A stretch of 64,000 nucleotides of DNA, taken from assembly GCF_050947335.1 (NCBI RefSeq), contig NC_134991.1, positions 124,001 through 188,000 of the forward strand. Reading direction: 5' to 3'. The stretch is from Megachile rotundata. Lineage: Eukaryota > Arthropoda > Insecta > Hymenoptera > Megachilidae. Shown piece by piece: positions 1-13,591 of the stretch (positions are counted from its first letter, which is position 1; each line of letters begins with the position of its first letter). The position numbers and the translations under genes were made by a program. A model generated the notes under the pieces. The model ran no database searches. It was not told the DNA's origin and saw only the letters and a program-made list of their open reading frames with translations.

Positions 1-185
1 CACAATCACACAATCGCACAATCACACAATCACACAATCACACAATCACACAATCACACAATCAAACAATCACACAATCACACAATCACACAATCACAAT
101 CACACAATCACACAATCACACAATCACACAATCACACAATCACACAATCACACAATCACAATCACACAATCACAATCACACAATC
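1..185 (+). repeat. S8 array with short S14 tail
   Basis: Copies of ACACAATC with one AAACAATC at 64-71 and a single 6-mer near 90, changing to 14-mers from about 150. It matches about 10673-10857 at a constant offset of 10672 bp. The left end is cut by the window. Confidence 0.9.
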
Positions 186-453
186 TCAATCACACAATCA
201 CACAATTGCAATCACACAATCGCAACCACACAAAAGCAGTCGCACAATCACAGTTGCACAATCGCAGCCGCGCAATCACAGTCACGCAATCACACAATTG
301 CAATCACACAATCGCAATCACACTATCGCAGTCACACAATCGCAGTCACACAATCACAGTCGCACAATCACAGTCGCACAATCACAGTCACACAATCACA
401 GTCACACAATCACAGTCACACAATCACAGTCACACAATCACAGTCACACAATT
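186..453 (+). repeat. I1 island, TTGCAATC subfamily, copy 1
   Basis: This is a 268-bp run of diverged 8/6 modules. It starts at TCAATC, has the ACACAAAAGCAGTC unit with AAAAGCAG at 232-239 and ACACTATCGCAGTC near 320, and ends with ACAGTC units and ACACAATT. Modules keep 8 or 6 bases throughout, so the island is mutated satellite rather than an insertion. It is the same length as the copies at 10858 and 12042. Confidence 0.92.
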
Positions 454-579
454 ACACAATCACACAATCACACAATCACTCAATCACACAATCACACAGT
501 CACACAATCACACAATCACACAATCACACAAACACACAATCACACAATCACACAATCACACAATCACAATCACACAATC
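454..579 (+). repeat. S8 array with ACTCAATC / ACACAGTC / ACACAAAC marks
   Basis: 8-mers with ACTCAATC at 478-485, ACACAGTC at 494-501 and ACACAAAC at 526-533. This ordered trio follows every I1 or I4 island that ends in ACACAATT, so it travels with those islands as one block. Confidence 0.9.
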
Positions 580-889
580 TCAATCACACAATCACACAAT
601 TGCAATCACACAATCGCAACCACACAAAAGCAGTCGCACAATCACAGTTGCACAATCGCAGCCGCACAATCACAGTCACGCAATCACAGTCACGCAATCA
701 CACAATTGCAATCACACAATCGCAATCACACTATCGCAGTCACACAATCGCAGTCACACAATCACAGCCACACAATCACAGTCGCACAATCACAGTCACA
801 CAATCACAGTCACACAATCACAGTCACACAATCACAGTCACACAATCACAGTCACACAATCACAGTCACACAATCACAGTCACACAATT
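580..889 (+). repeat. I1 island, TTGCAATC subfamily, copy 2
   Basis: 310 bp, that is 42 bp (three 14-mers) longer than copy 1. The extra length is in additional ACACAATCACAGTC units. AAAAGCAG is at 626-633. Its partner at 11252-11561 has the same length. Confidence 0.92.
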
Positions 890-1377
890 ACACAATCACA
901 CAATCACACAATCACTCAATCACACAATCACACAGTCACACAATCACACAATCACACAATCACACAAACACACAATCACACAATCACACAATCACACAAT
1001 CACACAACCACGCAATCACGCAACCGGGCAATCACACAATCACACAATCACACAATCACACAATCACACAATCGCACAATCGCACAATCACACAATCACA
1101 CAATCACACAATCACACAATAACACAATCACACAATCACACAATCACACAATCACACAATCACACAATAACACAATCACACAATCACACAATCACACAAT
1201 CACACAATCACACAATCACACAATCACACAATCACACAATCACACAATCACACAATCACACAATCACACAATCACACAATCACACAATCACACAATCACA
1301 CAATCACACAATCACACAATCACAATCACACAATCACAATCACACAATCACAATCACACAATCACAATCACACAATC
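890..1377 (+). repeat. S8 array with a small S8G patch and short S14 tail
   Basis: 8-mers with ACACAACC and ACGCAATC near 1003-1017, ACGCAACC at 1018-1025 and GGGCAATC at 1026-1033. GGGCAATC is a one-off; other copies read AGGCAATC. GCACAATC variants lie near 1070-1090, and ACACAATA modules near 1114 and 1162 create TAA. It ends in a few 14-mers. Confidence 0.88.
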
Positions 1378-1659
1378 TCAATCACACAATCACACAATTG
1401 CAATCACACAATCGCAACCACACAAAAGCAGTCGCACAATCACAGTTGCACAATCGCAGCCGCGCAATCACAGTCACGCAATCACAGTCACGCAATCACA
1501 GTCACGCAATCACAGTCACGCAATCACACAATTGCAATCACACAATCGCAATCACACTATCGCAGTCACACAATCGCAGTCACACAATCACAGTCGCACA
1601 ATCACAGTCGCACAATCACAGTCACACAATCACAGTCACACAATCACAGTCACACAATT
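1378..1659 (+). repeat. I1 island, TTGCAATC subfamily, copy 3
   Basis: 282 bp, with AAAAGCAG at 1424-1431. One 14-mer longer than its partner at 12042-12309. Confidence 0.92.
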
Positions 1660-2401
1660 ACACAATCACACAATCACACAATCACTCAATCACACAATCA
1701 CACAGTCACACAATCACACAATCACACAATCACACAAACACACAATCACACAATCACACAATCACACAATCACACAACCACGCAATCACGCAACCAGGCA
1801 ATCACGCAATCACGCAATCACGCAATCACGCAATCACGCAATCACGCAAACACGCAATCACGCAATCACACAATCACACAATCACACAATCACACAATCA
1901 CACAATCACACAATCACACAATCACACAATCACACAATCACACAATCACACAATCACACAATCACACAATCACACAATAACACAATCACACAATCACACA
2001 ATCACACTATCACACAATCACACAATCACACAATCACACAATCACGCAATCACGCAATCACGCCATCACACAATCACGCAATCACACAATCACACAATCA
2101 CACAATCACACAATCACACAATCAAACAATCACACAATCACACAATCACACAATCACACAATCACACAATCACACAATCACACAATCTCACAATCACACA
2201 ATCACACAATCACACAATCACACAATCACACAATCACACAATCACACAATCACACAATCACACAATCACACAACCACACAATCACGCAACCAGGCAACCA
2301 GGCAATCACGCAATCACGCAATCACGCAATCACGCAATCACGCAATCACGCAATCACGCAAACACGCAATCACGCAATCACGCAATCACGCAATCACGCA
2401 A
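1660..2401 (+). repeat. S8 with two S8G (ACGCAATC) runs
   Basis: 8-mer array. S8G runs lie near 1782-1862 and 2281-2400, each introduced by ACGCAACC-AGGCAATC. Scattered ACGCAATC modules lie near 2044-2075. AAACAATC near 2124 and an ACACAATC-TCACAATC step near 2186 are also seen. S8G modules bring a CpG into each repeat. Confidence 0.88.
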
Positions 2402-2479
2402 TCACAATCACACAATCACAATCACACAATCACAATCACACAATCACAATCACACAATCACAATCACACAATCACAATC
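2402..2479 (+). repeat. S14 array, short
   Basis: About five and a half copies of ACACAATCACAATC join the S8G run to an I3a island. Confidence 0.88.
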
Positions 2480-2851
2480 ACACACTCTCAATCACGCAAT
2501 CCCAGTCACACAATCCCAATTACACAATCACAAACACACAATCACAATCTCACAATCACAATCACACAATCAGAATCACAGAATCACACAATTGCAATCA
2601 CACAATCGCAATCACACAATCGCAATCACACAATCGCAATCACACAACCGCAATCACACAACCACAATCACACAACCACAATCATACAACCACGATCACA
2701 CAACCACGATCACACAACCACCATCACACAACCACAATCACACAACCACAATCACACAACCACAATCACACAACCACAATCACACAACCACAATCACACA
2801 ACCACAATCACACAACCACAATCACACAACCACAATCACACAACCACAATC
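2480..2851 (+). repeat. I3a island plus S14C array (15 copies)
   Basis: The island starts with ACACACTC-TCAATC and carries ACGCAATCCCAGTC (CGCAATCCC from 2495), ACACAATCCCAATT and ACACAATCACAAAC, then AGAATC and ACAGAATC variants and a graded GCAATC series. The S14C part (ACACAACCACAATC type) runs 2642-2851, exactly 15 units of 14 bp. It includes CACGATC variants that contain GATC. Confidence 0.9.
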
Positions 2852-3531
2852 ACACAATCACAATCACACAATCACAATCACACAATCACAATCACACAAT
2901 CACAATCACACAATCAGAATCACACAATCACAATCACACAATCACAATCACACAATCACAGAATCACAATCACACAATCACAATCACACAATCACACAAT
3001 CACACAATCACACAATCACACAATCGCACAATCACACAGTCGCACAATCACACAATCGCACAATCACACAATCGCACAATCACACAATCACACAATCACA
3101 CAATCACACAATCACACAATCACACAATCACACAATCACACAATCACACAATCACACAATCACACAATCACACAATCACACAATCCCACAATCACACAAT
3201 TACACAATCACACAATCACACAATCACACAATCACACAATCACACAATCACACAATCACACAATAACACAATCACACAATCACACAATCACACAATCACA
3301 CAATCACACAATCACACAATCACACAATCACACAATCACACAATCACACAATCACACAATCACACAATCACACAATCACACAATCAAACAATCACACAAT
3401 CACACAATCACACAATCACACAATGACACAATCACACAATCACAATCACACAATCACACAATCACACAATCACACAATCACACAATCACACAATCACACA
3501 ATCACAATCACACAATCACAATCACACAATC
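2852..3531 (+). repeat. S14 then S8 with N landmark
   Basis: About seven 14-mers with an AGAATC variant and ACAGAATC, then S8 with GCACAATC modules (3025-3075), CCACAATC, ACACAATT and ACACAATA. N follows: AAACAATC at 3386 and ATGACACAATC at 3423. Short S14 precedes the next I1. Confidence 0.88.
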
Positions 3532-3771
3532 TCAATCACACAATCACACAATTGGAATCACACAATCGCAACCACACAAAAGCAGTCGCACAATCACAGT
3601 TGCACAATCGCAGCCGCGCAATCACAGTCACGCAATCACAGTCACGCAATCACACAATTGCAATCACACAATCGCAATCACACTATCGCAGTCACACAAT
3701 CGCAGTCACACAATCACAGTCGCACAATCACAATCACACAATCACAATCACACAATCACAATCATACAATC
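3532..3771 (+). repeat. I1 island, TTGGAATC subfamily, copy 1
   Basis: 240 bp. It has TTGGAATC in place of TTGCAATC at the head, AAAAGCAG at 3578-3585, and a tail that returns to plain 14-mers ending in ATACAATC. All ten TTGGAATC copies are 240 bp long. Confidence 0.92.
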
Positions 3772-4309
3772 ACACAATCACACAATCACACAATCACACA
3801 ATCACACAATCACTCAATCACACAATCACACAGTCACACAATCACACAATCACACAATCACACAAACACACAATCACACAATCACACAATCACACAATCA
3901 CACAACCACGCAATCACGCAACCAGGCAATCACACAATCACACAATCACACAATCACACAATCACACAATCGCACAATCGCACAATCACACAATCACACA
4001 ATCACACAATCACACAATAAGACAATCACACAATCACACAATCACACAATCACACAATCACACAATAACACAATCACACAATCACACAATCACACAATCA
4101 CACAATCACACAATCACACAATCACACAATCACACAATCACACAATCACACAATCACACAATCAAACAATCACACAATCACACAATCACACAATCACACA
4201 ATGACACAATCACACAATCACAATCACACAATCACACAATCACACAATCACACAATCACACAATCACACAATCACACAATCACAATCACACAATCACAAT
4301 CACACAATC
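3772..4309 (+). repeat. S8 array with N landmark
   Basis: 8-mers with the ACTCAATC/ACACAGTC/ACACAAAC trio, an ACGCAACC-AGGCAATC patch near 3908-3928, GCACAATC modules near 3970, ACACAATA modules and N (AAACAATC 4164, ATG 4201). It ends in short S14. Confidence 0.88.
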
Positions 4310-4591
4310 TCAATCACACAATCACACAATTGCAATCACACAATCGCAACCACACAAAAGCAGTCGCACAATCACAGTTGCACAATCGCAGCCGCGCAAT
4401 CACAGTCACGCAATCACAGTCACGCAATCACAGTCACGCAATCACAGTCACGCAATCACACAATTGCAATCACACAATCGCAATCACACTATCGCAGTCA
4501 CACAATCGCAGTCACACAATCACAGTCGCACAATCACAGTCGCACAATCACAGTCACACAATCACAGTCACACAATCACAGTCACACAATT
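4310..4591 (+). repeat. I1 island, TTGCAATC subfamily, copy 4
   Basis: 282 bp, with AAAAGCAG at 4356-4363. Same length as copy 3. Confidence 0.92.
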
Positions 4592-4869
4592 ACACAATCA
4601 CACAATCACACAATCACTCAATCACACAATCACACAGTCACACCATCACACAATCACACAATCACACAAACACACAATCACACAATCACACAATCACACA
4701 ATCACACAACCACGCAATCACGCAACCAGGCAATCACGCAATCACGCAATCACGCAATCACGCAATCACGCAATCACGCAAACACGCAATCACGCAATCA
4801 CGCAATCACGCAATCACGCAATCACGCAATCACGCAATCACGCAATCACGCAATCACGCAAACAGGCAA
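4592..4869 (+). repeat. S8 to S8G run
   Basis: 8-mers, then a long ACGCAATC run from about 4706, introduced by ACGCAACC-AGGCAATC and ending at an AGGCAATC module near 4864. Confidence 0.88.
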
Positions 4870-5109
4870 TCACAATCACACAATCACAATCACACAATCA
4901 CATTCACACAATCAAAATCACACAATCACAATCACACAATCACAATCACACAATCACAATCACACAATCACAATCACACAATCACAATCACACAATCACA
5001 ATCACACAATCACAATCACACAATCACACAATCACAATCACACAATCACAATCACACAATCACAATCACACAATCACAATCACACAATCACAATCACACA
5101 ATCACAATC
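4870..5109 (+). repeat. S14 array
   Basis: 14-mers with isolated variants (ATTCAC near 4902, AAAATC near 4915) and one place near 5030 where two 8-mers stand together. Confidence 0.88.
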
Positions 5110-5467
5110 ACACACTCTCAATCACACAATTGCAGTCACACAATCCCAAACCGACAATCCCAATCATACAATCACAATCACACAATCACACAATCACAAT
5201 CACACAATCACAATCACACAATCACAATCACACAATCACAATCACACAATCACAATCACACAATCACAATCACACAATCACAATCACACAATCACAATCA
5301 CACAATCACAATCACACAATCACAATCACACAATCACAATCACACAATCACAATCACACAATCACAATCACACAATCACAATCACACACACTCAATCACA
5401 CAATTGGAGTCACACAATCCCAAACCGACAATCCCAATCACACAATCACAATCACACAATCACAATC
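5110..5467 (+). repeat. I2 island pair separated by S14
   Basis: The first I2 is 5110-5179: ACACACTC-TCAATC, ACACAATTGCAGTC, CCCAAACCGACAATCCC at 5145-5161, then ATACAATCACAATC. The second is 5384-5453, with ACACACAC at its head, TTGGAGTC, and the core at 5419-5435. Core-to-core distance is 274 bp, or 8 plus nineteen 14-mers. Confidence 0.92.
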
Positions 5468-5673
5468 ACACACTCTCAATCACACAATCACACAATTGCA
5501 ATCACACAATCGCAATCACACTATCGCAGTCACACAATCGCAGTCGCACAATCACAGTCGCACAATCACAGTCACACAATCACAGTCACACAATCACAGT
5601 CACACAATCACAGTCACACAATCACAGTCACACAATCACACAATCACACAATCACAATCACACAATCACAATC
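5468..5673 (+). repeat. I4 island, form without ATG
   Basis: ACACACTC-TCAATC leads into ACACAATTGCAATC, ACACTATCGCAGTC and a series of ACAGTC-bearing 14-mers ending near 5629, then a few plain modules. It lacks the ACAATG module found in later I4 copies; only this copy and 13592 do. Confidence 0.88.
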
Positions 5674-6045
5674 ACAAAATCACAATCACACACTCTCAAT
5701 CACGCAATCCCAGTCACACAATCCCAATTACACAATCACAAACACACAATCACAATCTCACAATCACAATCACACAATCAGAATCACAGAATCACACAAT
5801 TGCAATCACACAATCGCAATCACACAATCGCAATCACACAACCGCAATCACACAACCGCAATCACACAACCACAATCACACAACCACAATCACACAACCA
5901 CAATCACACAACCACGATCACACAACCACCATCACACAACCACAATCACACAACCACAATCACACAACCACAATCACACAACCACAATCACACAACCACA
6001 ATCACACAACCACAATCACACAACCACAATCACACAACCACAATC
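5674..6045 (+). repeat. I3a island plus S14C array (15 copies)
   Basis: ACAAAATC at 5674-5681 precedes ACACACTC at 5688; CGCAATCCC is at 5703. S14C runs 5836-6045, exactly 15 units of 14 bp. Confidence 0.9.
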
Positions 6046-6317
6046 ACACAATCACAATCACACAATCACAATCACACAATCACAATCACACAGTCACAAT
6101 CACACAATCAGAATCACACAATCACAATCACACAATCACAATCACACAATCACAATCACACAATCACAATCACACAATCACAATCACACAATCACAATCA
6201 CACAATCACAATCACACAATCACAATCACACAATCACAATCACACAATCACAATCACACAATCACAATCACACAATCACAATCACACAATCACAATCACA
6301 CAATCACAATCACAATC
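6046..6317 (+). repeat. S14 array with scattered variants
   Basis: 14-mers with ACACAGTC near 6089 and AGAATC near 6109. Near 6300-6317 extra 6-mers break the 8/6 alternation. This forms the left shoulder of the uniform array that follows. Confidence 0.88.
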
Positions 6318-9300
6318 ACACAATCACAATCACACAATCACAATCACACAATCACAATCACACAATCACAATCACACAATCACAATCACACAATCACAAT
6401 CACACAATCACAATCACACAATCACAATCACACAATCACAATCACACAATCACAATCACACAATCACAATCACACAATCACAATCACACAATCACAATCA
6501 CACAATCACAATCACACAATCACAATCACACAATCACAATCACACAATCACAATCACACAATCACAATCACACAATCACAATCACACAATCACAATCACA
6601 CAATCACAATCACACAATCACAATCACACAATCACAATCACACAATCACAATCACACAATCACAATCACACAATCACAATCACACAATCACAATCACACA
6701 ATCACAATCACACAATCACAATCACACAATCACAATCACACAATCACAATCACACAATCACAATCACACAATCACAATCACACAATCACAATCACACAAT
6801 CACAATCACACAATCACAATCACACAATCACAATCACACAATCACAATCACACAATCACAATCACACAATCACAATCACACAATCACAATCACACAATCA
6901 CAATCACACAATCACAATCACACAATCACAATCACACAATCACAATCACACAATCACAATCACACAATCACAATCACACAATCACAATCACACAATCACA
7001 ATCACACAATCACAATCACACAATCACAATCACACAATCACAATCACACAATCACAATCACACAATCACAATCACACAATCACAATCACACAATCACAAT
7101 CACACAATCACAATCACACAATCACAATCACACAATCACAATCACACAATCACAATCACACAATCACAATCACACAATCACAATCACACAATCACAATCA
7201 CACAATCACAATCACACAATCACAATCACACAATCACAATCACACAATCACAATCACACAATCACAATCACACAATCACAATCACACAATCACAATCACA
7301 CAATCACAATCACACAATCACAATCACACAATCACAATCACACAATCACAATCACACAATCACAATCACACAATCACAATCACACAATCACAATCACACA
7401 ATCACAATCACACAATCACAATCACACAATCACAATCACACAATCACAATCACACAATCACAATCACACAATCACAATCACACAATCACAATCACACAAT
7501 CACAATCACACAATCACAATCACACAATCACAATCACACAATCACAATCACACAATCACAATCACACAATCACAATCACACAATCACAATCACACAATCA
7601 CAATCACACAATCACAATCACACAATCACAATCACACAATCACAATCACACAATCACAATCACACAATCACAATCACACAATCACAATCACACAATCACA
7701 ATCACACAATCACAATCACACAATCACAATCACACAATCACAATCACACAATCACAATCACACAATCACAATCACACAATCACAATCACACAATCACAAT
7801 CACACAATCACAATCACACAATCACAATCACACAATCACAATCACACAATCACAATCACACAATCACAATCACACAATCACAATCACACAATCACAATCA
7901 CACAATCACAATCACACAATCACAATCACACAATCACAATCACACAATCACAATCACACAATCACAATCACACAATCACAATCACACAATCACAATCACA
8001 CAATCACAATCACACAATCACAATCACACAATCACAATCACACAATCACAATCACACAATCACAATCACACAATCACAATCACACAATCACAATCACACA
8101 ATCACAATCACACAATCACAATCACACAATCACAATCACACAATCACAATCACACAATCACAATCACACAATCACAATCACACAATCACAATCACACAAT
8201 CACAATCACACAATCACAATCACACAATCACAATCACACAATCACAATCACACAATCACAATCACACAATCACAATCACACAATCACAATCACACAATCA
8301 CAATCACACAATCACAATCACACAATCACAATCACACAATCACAATCACACAATCACAATCACACAATCACAATCACACAATCACAATCACACAATCACA
8401 ATCACACAATCACAATCACACAATCACAATCACACAATCACAATCACACAATCACAATCACACAATCACAATCACACAATCACAATCACACAATCACAAT
8501 CACACAATCACAATCACACAATCACAATCACACAATCACAATCACACAATCACAATCACACAATCACAATCACACAATCACAATCACACAATCACAATCA
8601 CACAATCACAATCACACAATCACAATCACACAATCACAATCACACAATCACAATCACACAATCACAATCACACAATCACAATCACACAATCACAATCACA
8701 CAATCACAATCACACAATCACAATCACACAATCACAATCACACAATCACAATCACACAATCACAATCACACAATCACAATCACACAATCACAATCACACA
8801 ATCACAATCACACAATCACAATCACACAATCACAATCACACAATCACAATCACACAATCACAATCACACAATCACAATCACACAATCACAATCACACAAT
8901 CACAATCACACAATCACAATCACACAATCACAATCACACAATCACAATCACACAATCACAATCACACAATCACAATCACACAATCACAATCACACAATCA
9001 CAATCACACAATCACAATCACACAATCACAATCACACAATCACAATCACACAATCACAATCACACAATCACAATCACACAATCACAATCACACAATCACA
9101 ATCACACAATCACAATCACACAATCACAATCACACAATCACAATCACACAATCACAATCACACAATCACAATCACACAATCACAATCACACAATCACAAT
9201 CACACAATCACAATCACACAATCACAATCACACAATCACAATCACACAATCACAATCACACAATCACAATCACACAATCACAATCACACAATCACAATCA

Positions 9301-9713
9301 CACAATCACAATCACACAATCACAATCACACAATCACAATCACACAATCACAATCACACAATCACAATCACACAATCACAATCACACAATCACAATCACA
9401 CAATCACAATCACACAATCACAATCACACAATCACAATCACACAATCACAATCACACAATCACAATCACACAATCACAATCACACAATCACAATCACACA
9501 ATCACAATCACACAATCACAATCACACAATCACAATCACACAATCACAATCACACAATCACAATCACACAATCACAATCACACAATCACAATCACACAAT
9601 CACAATCACACAATCACAATCACACAATCACAATCACACAATCACAATCACACAATCACAATCACACAATCACAATCACACAATCACAATCACACAATCA
9701 CAATCACACAATC
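6318..9713 (+). repeat. Uniform 14-mer array, about 242 copies
   Basis: ACACAATCACAATC repeats from 6318 to 9713 (3396 bp, 242 units plus one 8-mer). I saw no substitution or phase change on reading it through, and the start and end phases agree exactly. Other S14 arrays in the window hold roughly 6-45 units. It stops at ACAGAATC, 9714-9721. Either a recent amplification or an assembly over-expansion would look like this. Confidence 0.93.
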
Positions 9714-10071
9714 ACAGAATCACAATCACACAATCACAATCACACAATCACACAATCACACAATCACACAATCACACAATCACACAGTCGCACAATCACA
9801 CAATCGCACAATCACACAATCACACAATCGCACAATCACACAATCCCACAATCACACAATCACACAATCACACAATCACACAATCACACAATCACACAAT
9901 CACACAATCACACAATCACACAATCAAACAATCACACAATCACACAATCACACAATCACACAATGACACAATCACACAATCACAATCACACAATCACACA
10001 ATCACACAATCACACAATCACACAATCACACAATCACAGGATCACAATCACACAATCACAATCACACAATC
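9714..10071 (+). repeat. S8 array with N landmark
   Basis: ACAGAATC and two 14-mers, then S8 with GCACAATC modules near 9787-9830, CCACAATC near 9846, N (AAACAATC 9926, ATG 9963) and ACAGGATC near 10034, which creates a GATC. Confidence 0.88.
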
Positions 10072-10311
10072 TCAATCACACAATCACACAATTGGAATCA
10101 CACAATCGCAACCACACAATAGCAGTCGCACAATCACAGTTGCACAATCGCAGCCGCGCAATCACAGTCACGCAATCACAGTCACGCAATCACACAATTG
10201 CAATCACACAATCGCAATCACACTATCGCAGTCACACAATCGCAGTCACACAATCACAGTCGCACAATCACAATCACACAATCACAATCACACAATCACA
10301 ATCATACAATC
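10072..10311 (+). repeat. I1 island, TTGGAATC subfamily, copy 2 (AATAGCAG variant)
   Basis: 240 bp. The diagnostic unit reads AATAGCAG at 10118-10125 instead of AAAAGCAG, the only such change among 17 I1 copies. Confidence 0.92.
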
Positions 10312-10857
10312 ACACAATCACACAATCACACAATCACACAATCACACAATCACACAATCAACCAATCACACAATCACACAATCACACAATCACACAATCA
10401 CACAATCACACAATCACACAATCACACAATAACACAATCACACAATCACACAATCACACAATCACACAATCACACAATCACACAATCACACAATCACACA
10501 ATCACGCAATCACGCAATCACACAATCACGCAATCACACAATCACACAATCACACAATCACACAATCACACAATCAAACAATCACACAATCACACAATCA
10601 CACAATAACACAATCACACAATCACACAATCACACAATCACACAATCACACAATAACACAATCACACAATCACACAATCACACAATCACACAATCACACA
10701 ATCACACAATCACACAATCACACAATCACACAATCAAACAATCACACAATCACACAATCACACAATCACAATCACACAATCACACAATCACACAATCACA
10801 CAATCACACAATCACACAATCACACAATCACAATCACACAATCACAATCACACAATC
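10312..10857 (+). repeat. S8 array
   Basis: 8-mers with ACCAATC-type variants near 10360, ACGCAATC modules near 10505-10535, ACACAATA modules and AAACAATC at 10736. From about 10673 it matches the window start at offset 10672. Confidence 0.88.
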
Positions 10858-11125
10858 TCAATCACACAATCACACAATTGCAATCACACAATCGCAACCA
10901 CACAAAAGCAGTCGCACAATCACAGTTGCACAATCGCAGCCGCGCAATCACAGTCACGCAATCACACAATTGCAATCACACAATCGCAATCACACTATCG
11001 CAGTCACACAATCGCAGTCACACAATCACAGTCGCACAATCACAGTCGCACAATCACAGTCACACAATCACAGCCACACAATCACAGTCACACAATCACA
11101 GTCACACAATCACAGTCACACAATT
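10858..11125 (+). repeat. I1 island, TTGCAATC subfamily, copy 5
   Basis: 268 bp, with AAAAGCAG at 10904-10911. Duplicate of the island at 186-453 at offset 10672. Confidence 0.92.
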
Positions 11126-11251
11126 ACACAATCACACAATCACACAATCACTCAATCACACAATCACACAGTCACACAATCACACAATCACACAATCACA
11201 CAAACACACAATCACACAATCACACAATCACACAATCACAATCACACAATC
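11126..11251 (+). repeat. S8 array with ACTCAATC trio
   Basis: Same length and marks as 454-579: ACTCAATC, ACACAGTC and ACACAAAC in order. Confidence 0.9.
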
Positions 11252-11561
11252 TCAATCACACAATCACACAATTGCAATCACACAATCGCAACCACACAAA
11301 AGCAGTCGCACAATCACAGTTGCACAATCGCAGCCGCACAATCACAGTCACGCAATCACAGTCACGCAATCACACAATTGCAATCACACAATCGCAATCA
11401 CACTATCGCAGTCACACAATCGCAGTCACACAATCACAGTCACACAATCACAGTCACACAATCACAGTCACACAATCACAGTCACACAATCACAGTCACA
11501 CAATCACAGTCACACAATCACAGTCACACAATCACAGTCACACAATCACAGTCACACAATT
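11252..11561 (+). repeat. I1 island, TTGCAATC subfamily, copy 6
   Basis: 310 bp, with AAAAGCAG at 11298-11305. Partner of 580-889 at offset 10672. Confidence 0.92.
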
Positions 11562-12041
11562 ACACAATCACACAATCACACAATCACTCAATCACACAAT
11601 CACACAGTCACACAATCACACAATCACGCAATCACACAAACACACAATCACACAATCACACAATCACACAATCACACAACCACGCAATCACGCAACCAGG
11701 CAATCACACAATCACACAATCACACAATCACACAATCACACAATCGCACAATCGCACAATCACACAATCACACAATCACACAATCACACAATAACACAAT
11801 CACACAATCACACAATCACACAATCACACAATCACACAATAACACAATCACACAATCACACAATCACACAATCACACAATCACACAATCACACAATCACA
11901 CAATCACACAATCACACAATCACACAATCACACAATCACACAATCACACAATCACACAATCACACAATCACACAATCACACAATCACAATCACACAATCA
12001 CAATCACACAATCACAATCACACAATCACAATCACACAATC
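11562..12041 (+). repeat. S8 array with S8G patch
   Basis: Partner of 890-1377, one 8-mer shorter. It has ACGCAACC-AGGCAATC near 11690-11705, where the left copy reads GGGCAATC. Confidence 0.88.
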
Positions 12042-12309
12042 TCAATCACACAATCACACAATTGCAATCACACAATCGCAACCACACAAAAGCAGTCGCA
12101 CAATCACAGTTGCACAATCGCAGCCGCGCAATCACAGTCACGCAATCACAGTCACGCAATCACAGTCACGCAATCACAGTCACGCAATCACACAATTGCA
12201 ATCACACAATCGCAATCACACTATCGCAGTCACACAATCGCAGTCACACAATCACAGTCGCACAATCACAGTCGCACAATCACAGTCACACAATCACAGT
12301 CACACAATT
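12042..12309 (+). repeat. I1 island, TTGCAATC subfamily, copy 7
   Basis: 268 bp, with AAAAGCAG at 12088-12095. Confidence 0.92.
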
Positions 12310-13092
12310 ACACAATCACACAATCACACAATCACTCAATCACACAATCACACAGTCACACAATCACACAATCACACAATCACGCAAACACACAATCACA
12401 CAATCACACAATCACACAATCACACAACCACGCAATCACGCAACCAGGCAATCACGCAATCACGCAATCACGCAATCACGCAATCACGCAATCACGCAAA
12501 CACGCAATCACGCAATCACACAATCACACAATCACACAATCACACAATCACACAATCACACAATCACACAATCACACAATCACACAATCACACAATCACA
12601 CAATCACACAATCACACAATAACACAATCACACAATCACACAATCACACTATCACACAATCACACAATCACACAATCACACAATCACGCAATCACGCAAT
12701 CACGCCATCACACAATCACGCAATCACACAATCACACAATCACACAATCACACAATCACACAATCAAACAATCACACAATCACACAATCACACAATCACA
12801 CAATCACACAATCACACAATCACACAATCACACAATCTCACAATCACACAATCACACAATCACACAATCACACAATCACACAATCACACAATCACACAAT
12901 CACACAATCACACAACCACACAATCACGCAACCAGGCAACCAGGCAATCACGCAATCACGCAATCACGCAATCACGCAATCACGCAATCACGCAAACACG
13001 CAATCACGCAATCACGCAATCACGCAATCACGCAATCACACAATCACGCAATCACGCAATCACGCAATCACGCAATCACGCAATCACGCAAT
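12310..13092 (+). repeat. S8 with S8G runs
   Basis: Matches 1660-2401 in order of marks: trio, S8G run near 12432-12515, ACGCCATC near 12700, AAACAATC near 12764, double AGGCAACC-AGGCAATC near 12932, and a final S8G run to 13091. Confidence 0.88.
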
Positions 13093-13323
13093 CACAATCA
13101 CACAATCACAATCACACAATCACAATCACACAATCACAATCACACAATCACAATCACACAATCACAATCACACAATCACAATCACACAATCACAATCACA
13201 CAATCACAATCACACAATCACAATCACACAATCACAATCACACAATCACAATCACACAATCACAATCACACAATCACAATCACACAATCACAATCACACA
13301 ATCACAATCACACAATCACAATC
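13093..13323 (+). repeat. S14 array
   Basis: About 16 perfect 14-mers. Here the 10.67 kb duplication ends: the left copy goes on to I3a, this one to I2. Confidence 0.88.
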
Positions 13324-13591
13324 ACACACTCTCAATCACACAATTGCAGTCACACAATCCCAAACCGACAATCCCAATCATACAATCACAATCACACAAT
13401 CACACAATCACAATCACACAATCACAATCACACAATCACAATCACACAATCACAATCACACAATCACAATCACACAATCACAATCACACACACTCAATCA
13501 CACAATTGGAGTCACACAATCCCAAACCGACAATCCCAATCACACAATCACAATCACACAATCACACAATCACAATCACACAATCACAATC
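13324..13591 (+). repeat. I2 island pair
   Basis: I2 at 13324-13393 (core 13359-13375) and at 13486-13555 (core 13521-13537, TTGGAGTC form). Core spacing is 162 bp, or 8 plus eleven 14-mers, the shortest pair in the window. Confidence 0.92.

Noticed and set aside
5124..5137. CAATTG palindromes as terminators or hairpins
   Set aside because: The self-complementary core is only six bases, with no extended stem or T-tract.
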